Shown here: piece by piece, positions 11,242 to 21,755 of the stretch
How positions within the stretch are numbered: the first letter of the stretch is position 1
Layout of the letters: each line of letters begins with the position of its first letter
NCBI GenBank assembly: GCA_935421135.1
Contig: OW285193.1
Span: forward strand, 7,372,496 to 7,436,495
Source of the DNA: Bugulina stolonifera
Taxonomy: Eukaryota > Bryozoa > Gymnolaemata > Cheilostomatida > Bugulidae
Length of the DNA: 64,000 bases
Direction: 5' to 3'
Made by a program: the position numbers and the translations under genes
The notes under the pieces: generated by a model
Databases searched by the model: none
The model's input: the letters and a program-made list of their open reading frames with translations, nothing else
What the model was told of the DNA's origin: nothing

Positions 11242-13547
11242 GATACCTCACCAATGCTTTACTGTATTATAGCAATTAGCTATTTATACAATAGGCCTAT
11301 AAAGATAGGATAATATAATGTAGAGTATGAATATTGATTATCTTGTAATGTAACGTAGCCTATCCCACTGGGTACCCCCTCAATTCACAAATTACAATGG
11401 ACTGCTCATCCATTCTAACTGGAAACCAATACAAATGCACCATGATGACTATTATTACATTTTATGGGGTATAACCGTGTAAAATGAGCATCAACCAGGT
11501 TTTACTCATGTGACACCACACGCTGTCACCCATGGTATATTGCCTGAACAATAATATTTACTTTGATCACCATAACTGCGAGACAGATGGTATAATAGTG
11601 TGTAGTCTATTACTACATGTGCAAAGTTTTATTAGGTACGTATTTCAATTGTTGATGAAGTTGAAGGATCATTATGCAATTAGAACAAAGATTTCTGCAA
11701 CGGCTTTTGTCTATGATATAAAAAATAATTAAACTTATTGCATTGTGCTTGTAAATGCACTTAGATCTATGTATTTGTATAAGTAATGCCACAATTTTTT
11801 AATTTGCTATGCTACACTGTATATGATTGCCAGCTCACAAGTGTTCTAATGAATGTACAAAAAAATTAATTATTTACAATTCAATTTGTTATTATTCAGC
11901 TTGGCAGCACCTAATCTATTCGTAATGTTGTTGTTATGGAATAGCTACATCTGTCTACGTACAAGTATAAATTATAATATTATATCTTACCTGCTGTCCA
12001 GTGTCCAGTAGATATGGCTATAGATATGGCATAAAACTGCTGGGATATTACGCACCTAGCATCGCACGGCTTAGATTTGCATTATTTTAAAAGCGTCTCA
12101 GAAGACCTACATGGTCAGTCTTTTGCTTTATCTCTCCAAATACAATGTACTTGAATAATTATACATGTTTGTGAACATAGAGTTCATCATGTGTGATATA
12201 AATCTCATATGGCACTCTAGTGGCAGAATTATTTATTATGTTATTACTGTCCATAGTAATGTGATATGACATGTACTCGTCGGTGACCACCTACATGTAC
12301 GAGGTGCCCTAGGTTCTGCAAGGTGCCCTTGTTGCTACAAGGTGCCCTAGGCTCTTGAGCCTTAATTTTTCCTTGCTGTACTTATTCTAGGAATCTGTCT
12401 TGATAATTTAGAGATTTTTGCTATAACTACATAGCGCTGAGAGCACTCAGGCTTTGCTAAGATATCCTCCTCCTTTTCTACCTAGTATGCTGCCTTGCTG
12501 CATAATATATTCTCTCCCAAATAGTTGCCTCGGTCAACAAAATTACCAGGAATCTAAATTAACATCTCTAATTTTAATATGCTAGTGTTATGGTCATAAA
12601 CTAAAACCATTTTGAAAACTGCAGAAGTTTTCATTAATATTATCCACTAGATACTAAACATCATACATTTGTTTACCCGGAGACTTCTATAATTCTGCTT
12701 CAATTAAAAGTTATTACCCTCATGTCAGCATGTAGATGAAATTCACCGTTTACTTTCAATTTGTGCCCCTAAGCCTATGTCCTAAATATGCTATAACAGC
12801 TATATTTCATTATATCTGAGAGGCCCTTGCTGTTAGTTGTTGAGCAGGCAGCCATTGTGTGGCTGACGCAGATATGTTAAGATGGTGCATATTATCAGCT
12901 GAGAAATGTATTAGAGCCTCACTAGCTTGAAACAAGACTGAGACAGAATTGGTCCATAAAACGAAGGATAAAAATAAAACTGAACTATAGCTTAGCAGCT
13001 ATTCTACCTATGGAAATAAAAGATAAGGTAAGATAAGGTAACTTCTGGAGGCACCAGATTGTTAGTTCAACTGCACAAATGTATATCATTATTTTACACA
13101 CATCTAACATAATAAAAATTTATTCTAGCTTACATAAAACAGCTTCATAAAAATTGTACATGTATTTTGCTTCTGTTTTAGCTCAAAATTATAAAATTAC
13201 ATATAGCCTTGCACTACAGCTGGTGAAAACAATAATATTATACCATATTATATTGGGAGCGAAATACATAGTCAAACAAAAAAAGTTCCCTTGGTCATTC
13301 AAAAAACCTCACAAGCATAAATATTTTTATCTCACACATGCATGTATTAAAGGGGTTATGACGTGTGGTTTACGTCTTTGTTCAATGCAGCCTTTCTCTC
13401 ATTTAGGTTTATTGCATTTGTGCTACTATAGGCAGAGTTGTGTCCTCTTGCCTACACTAGACCAGCTAACACTACTGTACACTGGGTATATAAAATGCGT
13501 ATAAAAGATAACAATTTTGGCAAAATTGGGCTTGAGAAGGGCATAAC
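11242..13547. other. 5' flank of pentraxin copy A (duplicated unit)
   Basis: No gene is seen. A minus-strand TATAAATA at 11281-11288 lies 40-47 nt upstream of the start codon and is a good TATA box. Blocks at about 12260-12460 (gagcctt..., aatctgtcttgata...) and 13160-13370 match the flank of copy B at about 20280-20420 and 21200-21690 in the same order. The gene duplication therefore carried several kb of upstream DNA. A threefold aggtgccct repeat is at 12299-12352. Confidence 0.6.
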
Positions 13548-14069
13548 GCGATTTTAATTTAACGAACCCCACCGTAAACGGTTTTAATTTAACGACCACA
13601 TAGATACAGGGTTGTGGTAAAATGTGGTAAGGTACAGGTAAGGCAAAAGTACAATTTTAAAGCTATCTTCTGGCTCAAAAGTAGCATATTTACCCCTTCT
13701 TTTGTCTTATAGTTGAATATAGAATTGCACTTGCAGTAATCCTATCTTACAGTTACAGATGAGATTAGTATTGTATAGCTAATCTTATAGTACACGACAG
13801 ATGAAAAAAAATTAGTCCTGTAGCAGGATTCGAACCCATGGCCATTGGACTGACAGTCAAGCACTCTACCTATTACGCTATCAGATCAGCAGGGTTTCAC
13901 GCCGAAAACTAACCATCATATCTGTAATCAACCGCGGTAATACTTTACTAGTAGTGTTGCTGCAGCTAATGAAAACAACACGTAAATATAGTTAACTAAT
14001 AGTTTAGTAATACGAATTATATTTTAACGAGTTCGATCCACTCGTTAAAACGTTAAATTCAAATCACGC
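13548..14069. mobile_element. Inverted-repeat element enclosing a tRNA-like sequence
   Basis: The left end GCGATTTTAATTTAACG (13548-13564) and the right end at 14051-14069 (inverse GCGTGATTTGAATTTAACG) are imperfect inverted repeats. A second ttttaatttaacga block is at about 13581. There is no transposase frame. A tRNA-like unit sits in the middle. It could be a MITE that captured a tRNA or a tRNA-containing SINE with chance symmetry. Confidence 0.4.
13815..13894 (-). tRNA. tRNA-like sequence, anticodon GTC (Asp) if real
   Basis: The minus strand has a perfect B box (GGTTCGAATCC), a D-arm that pairs (TCTG with TAGA) and a 7-base anticodon loop CTGTCAG reading GTC. The acceptor stem and the anticodon stem carry several mismatches. 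This is probably a tRNA pseudogene or the head of a mobile repeat rather than a working tRNA. Confidence 0.4.
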
Positions 14070-15119
14070 AAATGAAACCTAGTGTACACTATTCAATTCT
14101 GCTTTGAGTGCAACTTTGTTAAGAAGATGCCGGTGCTTACTTTATGTCATATAGAGAAATTTCTTGAATTCAAGCAATTTTCATAGAAAGTGTGAAGTAG
14201 ATAACTGTGTAAGTGATTTTACAGAATTTACCAAAATATAGCTCTTTATTTTTCACTTTGCTTTTCCCATGCGAACAGCTAGAATTCAAAAAATTTTTCT
14301 ATAAGATAAAAAGCAAACAGAGAACATCTAAAGCTAAGTTGCTTAGCATTATTATAAATTGGAAGCAGTGCTAGTAAGTTGGATTCTAAAGTATATGACT
14401 GCAAAAAATGATTTGTGAATAAATAGTACAATGATATTTGTTTACAATTTATTTTGTAGCCTATTTTATACGACATAGACCTACTATGGAATCTGCAAAG
14501 GCAATATTAATAAATAGACTTTCACTCAGAATAGTACAGATGACAAGTTCTGTCACACTAGCCTTTTACTTCATGCACATGCAGCACAAAGTATGCCAGA
14601 TGCTCCATTTTCACTCTTGGTGTGTTTGGCCCATAACTCTTGTGTCTACACAATGATGCAGTAACCAGCAACCGTATTAGTAATGACTAGCCATTATTAG
14701 AAAAGCAAAAATTCGGCAAAAGTAAAAATCCGACAATGGTTTGGGAGAAAGGAATCCTCACTTATTTGCTTAAAAACTTTGGTGGACAGGTTTCCCAAAC
14801 AAAGTTTCTCCAGCACTGTTAAACATATGGTGTATCAGAGGAGTTTGCACATATAAAGATTTTTGGTTGCTGCAGATGGGTCCTTCCATTGGCCATACAC
14901 AGGCGGGGAAAAATGCGTTCTAGGCGCCGTCACATACAATAGCGAACTTTATTTGGCCGTTATGACATAGTGCAACACAATACAACATAAATCTATAAAT
15001 AATAATTACATGTAGAAACAAAATCTTTGTGTGCATAACACAAACCATTGCTAGAAATGGCAGCTGAATGAATAGAATATCTGTCCCCATTACAATAAAA
15101 AGCATCCTACTGGTGTAAT
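14070..15119. other. Intergenic; 3' end region of pentraxin copy B
   Basis: No gene is seen. A minus-strand AATAAA (14953-14948) lies about 170 nt beyond the stop codon of copy B and is the likely polyadenylation signal. Confidence 0.5.
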
Positions 15120-18100
15120 CTAACCAGTACACTCTCTGGAGGTGAAGTACAGATAATCAGGTGTCTCAGATAAGTCTGGTCCATAGTATAAGTCAGTTGT
15201 GTAGTTTATTTCACAGTCTCCAGTTAATGTTTGGTAGTTGACAGAATAACAATCCTTATCCTTTACACACAGACGAACACATTTTGATGGGGATGAAACC
15301 GTGACAGTTGATTGGATATGATTAACCAATCGGTGTGCAGGTATCTTACAGAACACCATCTGCTGTTTTCTACCTTCATCTTTTTTCTTAGTGGGCTCCA
15401 ATTCATCATCTAATAAGGTTAAGAAATAGTTGAATAAGACGAATGATAACATGATTTGCATAAACAACTCTTAGATGCTGTAGAATTTACACTGACAGAC
15501 CACGAGACAGCAACTGAGTATTTCCCTGCGGTATATTTAGTAGCTTAATATAAAATGCCTACCATTACAAGGGAACCTTTCAGAATTATACATAGCATCT
15601 CCCATCTGTTCCAATGTGTCCCAGTTAACCAGATTCCCTTGATCTCTACAGCCCAACCCTGTCACCTCCTCTCCAGGCATCTCTCTGTCCCAGACGTTGA
15701 TCCACGATATCTTTCCATATGTTAATTGTTCAACATTTAAATCACCCACTAAAATAATCGCATTTCGTTATTATACTGTATATGCTAATACATTCATGTA
15801 CCTCAAAATTCATAGAGAATAACGCACAACATGTGCTTAGGTGCACAAGCTGAAATTGTCTGCCCGCTGCGCTAGGAGCACAGGTACCTTTCACATTTCC
15901 AAAAACTGATCAGCATCTACAAGTTTCACAAACTGGCTGATATGGAAGGAGTTATTAATCAATGTACATGTAGTTAGCACCAGATAATAATTTTGGAATT
16001 TGAAGCAGTCTGAAATCGTTCGGACGATAAAACGCTACATTGACAAACACATGCAATTAGGTGCAGTACTCCCACAAATCTAAGCACAGAGGACCTGCTC
16101 ATTCCACCATTCCTACAAGCCACTGCATTTTGATATGCAGTGGTCAAAGTCTAAGAAAAGAGGTGGGGGTCTGTAGGGTAGCAGACAAACACTTGAGGGC
16201 ACGAAGCGCCCGAACAGTGCTCGCCGGCGGGAGGGTCCAGGAGGAGCGCCTGAGCCCCCTCCCGGAAATTGGAAACTTTATCTAAATTAGACACAGAAAG
16301 AGTGCAAAATGCAAGAATTTCAGGTTAAAATATGGTCCAAGATCTTAAGGTAAAATATGGTCCAATTAGTATTAATATAACAGTAATCTCTAGAGGGTCT
16401 ATCAGTCTGAGGGACCCACTGAAATTTATGGTGGGGGACTGAGACCCCCAAAGACCCCCCAACTTTGACCACTGCTGATATGATTATGTATTATATCATT
16501 CATATTGTTGATAATTATGCTAGAGCTTCATAAGACTCTCAGGTTCAAAACCTAAAGTTAATGCCTGAAAGCAGCCAGAATTATTGGCTGCTCTTATGCG
16601 ATTTTTGCAAAAGGAAAATATTGCTTAAAAAGTGTATACTACTAAGTAACCCTGCAGTATTTAAATTTCATCAAAATCATTACTATCTTAGAAAAATAAC
16701 ACATGTTTGTGTACTATTTAGCATGGTTAGTGGAGAGTAGCACTTACTACAACTATCCTGTTATCATAGTATGAGCAAACCCCCAGCACCTCTGGCTGTC
16801 ATACATGTGTATATTAATAATAATATGACTGAATATTGTTTAGCAGAGTATTACTCTTCCACATAATCAATTAATGAAGAAAATTCAGTCACTATTTGAT
16901 AAGTTATATATAATACATCGTGCTATATCCTATATATTTTTGATGAGAAAATGATTGGACTTACTATAACTGTCCTGTTCTTGTAACATGAGTAATGCTC
17001 CAGGACCTCTGACTATCTTACTTGCTGGTAGAGATTTGTTAACATAGAGTCGTAGCTGACCAAATACCTCGACATCTGTGTACCACTGCAATAGTAAGGT
17101 TAGATACTACACACTGTGTACCACTGCAATAGTAAGGTTAGATACTACACACTGTGTACCACTGTAATAGTAAGGTTAGGTTAGCTGCTACAGATACTAC
17201 ATAAACAACAGGGTGTCATGTGTATACCTTCAATGACAAAGTATTATACGCATCATCGACAACTTTTGGAAATCTTATTCTAGGTCAAATCTTTACCTGC
17301 AATTGGATTTATACCTGCATACTGAATATTGAATAATCTGGCATCATCTTTCAGAAAAGCTTCCCTATTTTATCAACAGATAATTATATAATTATATTTT
17401 TGATAATAAATTACCAGAAAATGTGGAAATGCTGGTAAAACTACCACTTTAAATCATCAAAAATAATAAATCATTCATGTTTCCTTTTGAACTAATGAGC
17501 CATAAATCTGGGAGTTTCCCACAATTTTCAACCTAAAAAATCAATGTACATGAACATGTATTTGCACATAAATTCATTCTTCTATTCATACTAACTTTAA
17601 AACTACCACCAGCACTCCAAGTAAAGCAATGCTTGTTCCATCCCATGAACAGAGTTCTGTACTCAGAGTAAGATATGTGGTAGATATCATGGAGTTCATC
17701 CTGGGTGTAGAGTAACATGTCCCAACCAGAACCAGTACTTATTAAACCAAGGAGTAGCTCATTGCTAGAGTATGCTAAAACAACAGTCACAAGTAGCATA
17801 ACTTGAGTTAGATGTAGGTGTTGGTGGCCGAGTGGTCAAGTGCTAGTCACTCTGGTCTTGCAGCAGTGACGCAAGTTATCTGCAAAGACATGGGTTTGAG
17901 TCCCACTAATTACCTGGAGGTTTTTTGTCCCGAGGAAGGTTTTCGTCCCGGGGAAGGTTTTCCTCCGTGCCATATCGGACTATAATAATATCCAGCTCTA
18001 GGAGCCATGGTGGCCCTTTGATTAGCTCTGCTATTGGTCAGTCATGTCACCTCATGAGGGCGCACAGAAGTGGTAAACCTGCTCAGCTGGCCTGTGGTAT

Positions 18101-19135
18101 GTGAGCTAACACTATAAATGAATTTCACATATTTCTAAAAATCAACCAAAACTTGTAATTTATGTCAATAGGCAGGTGTGAAAGGCGCTATCGGTCAGTT
18201 TAGTGGTCTTAGATCATGTGGCCAATGAAGTACATGTACTTTTTCAATCAAGCTAATCTATAAGTAGGTACTGTTCAGCCAAACCCAAAACACAAAGCAC
18301 CTGCTGATTCTACTGCTATCAGAGCTGGAGTTGCTTTGCATAGTCAAAGAATTTTATTGTAGTGATGTATTTTTAAGCAAAGAATTTGTTTTTTTTGAGC
18401 AGCTAGAGATTTGTACCCGAATACGTCTGTGCCAGAGCATCAGCCTCCAGATGTTAGCGATAATACTCTGTCAAAACTTGATTCCTTACCTTGAGTAGAA
18501 ATACTAAACTGGTGGGAATCTAAATCTTCAGCGATTCCAGTCGAGAGCCAGAAACAAATGGTAAACTCTGAGAGAGATGGTAACCCTTCTTGGTACAGGA
18601 AACTGTCGATAGTTCTTGTTTGGTAAAATACTGGCAGTTGTAGTGTTCCAGCACCTAAGTGGAAGTACCATATATCCATGCGGCATATTATTATGTAATA
18701 TTAACATACTCAAATTTGCATAAAGAGGGTTATACATGTACAGTATATATAATATATATATATATTCCAGCAATCTATAACGTAACCAATAGGTATCACA
18801 CTATATATACTAAATTGGGAGACTGATTTTCATTAAATATGCATGTGTAGGTGAATATATACCTTCCTTGAGTGCCAGGTATTAGCTTCATACGAGAAAG
18901 TAATCATTAACACTACAAGAAAATCTAGTATAGCAAAAATTACTCAAAGATAGTAAAGTAAATAGTGTGGTTGTGAGAATAATACAATATTTTGTGTATG
19001 TTGAGCCACATAAAATGTATTATAATACTCTTGCATTAACTTTACTATTGTTTACTGTCACTTACTCAGACTTTGAGAGACCAGATATCCAGATATGATG
19101 ATACACCATGTAGCTAATCTCCACCTAGCTACCAT
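15120..19135 (-). CDS. Secreted pentraxin-PAN/apple protein (copy B)
   Basis: Six exons on the minus strand: 19135-19066, 18654-18490, 17774-17596, 17085-16965, 15748-15563, 15409-15120. They total 1011 nt, 336 residues, with lengths and phases identical to copy A. The signal peptide is followed by a pentraxin domain with cysteines 57 and 128 in FTICFWLS and KHCFTWSAGG, then GKISWINVWDREMPGEEV and NLVNWDTL. The PAN/apple domain of about 95 residues has CVRLCVKDKDCYSVNYQ and CEINYTTD and ends SRECTG-stop. The start is chosen because the ATG directly opens the hydrophobic leader. Intron 4 holds an hAT-like MITE and a ghost exon 4, intron 3 ends in a triplicated splice acceptor, and intron 2 holds a SINE. 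The role is the same family inference as copy A. Confidence 0.9.
16138..16474. mobile_element. hAT-like MITE, 337 bp
   Basis: Perfect 13-bp terminal inverted repeats CAGTGGTCAAAGT (16138-16150 and 16462-16474) are flanked by an 8-bp duplication, ttgatatg/ctgatatg, with one mismatch. CAGTG ends and 8-bp duplications are the hAT hallmark. The interior is GC-rich compared with its surroundings and encodes nothing convincing. It sits in intron 4 of copy B and is absent from the matching place in copy A. Confidence 0.8.
16748..16803 (-). pseudogene. Ghost copy of pentraxin exon 4 in copy B
   Basis: The minus strand aligns to the end of exon 4 of copy B and keeps the GTAAGT donor, but the frame contains TGA TAA in the middle. 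It lies between exons 4 and 5, as in copy A. Confidence 0.7.
17077..17180 (-). repeat. 38-bp tandem repeat carrying the intron 3 acceptor
   Basis: Three units at a spacing of 38 bp (anchors 17081, 17119, 17157) each contain, on the minus strand, aaccttactattgcag followed by TGGTACACAG. That is the polypyrimidine tract, the AG and the first bases of exon 4. Only the unit nearest exon 4 leads into the open frame. Copy A has one unit. Confidence 0.85.
17818..18050 (+). mobile_element. tRNA-derived SINE
   Basis: The A box (tggccgagtggtcaagtgc) and B box (gggtttgagtcccac) are followed by the shared body (cctggaggtttt, cccgaggaaggttttcg, atatccagctctaggagcc). The standard tail is replaced after gctattgg. 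It lies in intron 2 of pentraxin copy B. Confidence 0.8.
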
Positions 19136-21755
19136 GATCCCTCACCACGCCAATATACTCTACTGTCTCATAACACTTTACTGTTTGTACATGTTAGCAT
19201 AACACTGTAAGTAATTCTATAAAATAAAGCACTAAATTATTGAAGATATTTTTAACCTGATTTATTATGTTCATTTCTATTGATTTTGTTCTATGGCCCA
19301 ACCCACTGGGTAGCGCTCAATTCACAAATTGCAATAGACTGCTGATGTATTCTAAAATAAACAGGAAACTTCCAGTGCACATGCACCATGGTGACCTTTA
19401 GTGCATTTAATGAGGTATTAGTTTATCCATGTGAAGGGAGCATCAGCTGATTTCGCTCATGTTATATCACAAGGCTCTGCCAGTGTAACATCACAAGGCT
19501 CCGCCCATGTAACATCAAAAGGCTCCGTCTGTGTGACCTTACAACTCTCTGCCCTTGTGACATCACAAGGGCAATAACATTTACTTTGGACCTCACAACA
19601 ATCCAACCATAAATGTGACACACACGTTGTAATAATACTACAACGTGTGTAACAGGATTATTATAGTTTCTTACATTTTAGACATTTTCATTATTGCCAT
19701 AGTTTAATTTTAACAAAGATCTCTACAGTTTTCCTTTGCCTTTGATATTAAAAATAGTAGAACTAATGGGATATTTCATTGGTCTGCTAAAATAAATAAA
19801 TAATGTGTAATACCACAGCTTTTTGAGTAACATTATCTTGCATACACAGATACATGGAGAAACATAAAAACTAAAATTACTACAATTAAAATTATTTTTA
19901 TTCAGCCAAGCTAGACTTGCACTCTTTATGTTCATATTGTTGTAGCATGCCTGATTGTACTAGCATACACTATTAATTATGTAGCAGGACTCTAACAATG
20001 TATATTGTAAATAATTAGATTCACTGTATCCTTCTAGTGTGGTTAGCCCTATATGTACATGTAGTTAGCAAAATGGTGATATTCAATTTAAAAATCATCC
20101 CTAGAGACATACATGTACATTGTATAGATGTATGCACATGTACATGTACATAAGGTCATTATCATGCTTTATCTCCCCACAGGCTGTAATAATATAAATT
20201 TGTGTCTATGGAAAACGTAATACAGTATGATGTCCCAGTAGAGCATATTATTCATCATATTATATTGTTACTATCAATAGCAGAGTCACATGACAATGTT
20301 CGTGCCCCTGGTTCTAAAACCTTGGAACGTCCTTATTGAAATTATCCTATGAGCCTGTCTTGACAAATTAGAGGTCTTTGCTATACTTACATACAGCTGA
20401 GAGCACTGGGGCTACGCATATACACACTAGATCAGTTGCATATTCTACCATATATGTAGACTTATATTAGAAGTTTTTAAAGTATGTTATGCTACCCTTA
20501 TCATAAAAAAACATTGAAAAAATGAAAGTAGAGGAGCATTTCGATGGGCACAAAATATTCACAAATGTCAAAGGCAACGTCCGCAAAAAGCAAATATGTG
20601 CTCGACAAAGAATTAGTACAAATTCAATTTTTATTACAAGACTGTTGCTGGTGAGGTTGCAGCCTCATAGGAATGTCTGTGCTTCAACAATCATTTATTA
20701 CATAAAAGCTACTACTGAGCAACAGAATAATTTAATACCAAACGAAAATATACATTTAATTTTATTCAGATCCATAACTCTCTTGCTAAACATTTTTTTA
20801 TCATCTAGTAGTTTAGACATTTTGTAGTTTTTGGTTTATGTTTCATGATTTGAAATGTCTTTTAATTTTGCTCTAACATGTTTATTGTTTATAGCTGGAA
20901 ACTGAACAGCTAGTTCTGCTCTATAGCACTGTTTCAAATCTAGCCTCACGCTTTTTTTAATTTGGATGATATTACTATCTTGCAATAACGGCATGTACTC
21001 GTATATCCCCATAATGCTTCATTGATTCACATGTGATTATAAAGCACTTTAAAATAGTACAATATCATCCATATCTTATAATATTATCTGAGAAGCACAG
21101 GCTATAAAATACATGTTATGCACTAGTGGATTTTATTATTTTATACACATCTAAATCATCAAAAATATTTTTCATTTTACATTGTCCATAAAAATAGCTT
21201 TATAAAATAATATTGTATTTTGGATACTATTTAGGCTAAAGACCATGACGTTACAGCCATATAATATTGGGCTACGGCTGGTAAAGTTGTCTGCTTTTAC
21301 ACAAGGTAGCTATTGCAAAGTCCATAAATCAAGTGAATCAAATACATTGCAACTACAATATGATTGCACAAATAATGTCAGACAAAGTTAAAAATAAAAT
21401 AATTATATACAAATTTACAGCATTTCATAAGTTCGAAGTTGTACAGCTACACGTATAACCTACTGATTGGCCAAGGTCAAGGTTATAACCAACACAGTAC
21501 TTCATACTGAATATCGCTGAATGCTACACTATCAAAACACTATCAATACTACAAGTTATCATGAAGAGTAATGTTATACCATATATATTGTGAGCAAATT
21601 GCGTAGTCAGACAAAAAATGTTAACTTAGTCATACATTAAATAATTAGAGTATAATATATTTTAATTTTACACATGCACGCTTTAACTGTCAAATATGAA
21701 AATCCAGTCATTTAAGATCTGTGTCCCCTCATGACTTTTCTAACTCGTTGTCTGC
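19136..21755. other. 5' flank of pentraxin copy B, intergenic
   Basis: No gene is seen. It holds repeated acatcacaaggctccgccc blocks at about 19465-19570 and the flank shared with copy A (about 20280-21690). A 101-residue open frame at 20522-20827 is not kept in the homologous flank of copy A and is treated as chance. Confidence 0.55.
21661..21666 (-). terminator. Possible polyadenylation signal ATTAAA
   Basis: Minus-strand ATTAAA lies about 90 nt past the receptor stop codon at 21756-21758. It is the nearest signal-like hexamer. Confidence 0.35.

Noticed and set aside
13154..13504. 116-residue plus-strand frame
   Set aside because: It is in the duplicated flank and not kept in the other copy; no family is recognised.
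20522..20827. 101-residue plus-strand frame in the flank of copy B
   Set aside because: Not preserved in the homologous flank of copy A, so not under selection.
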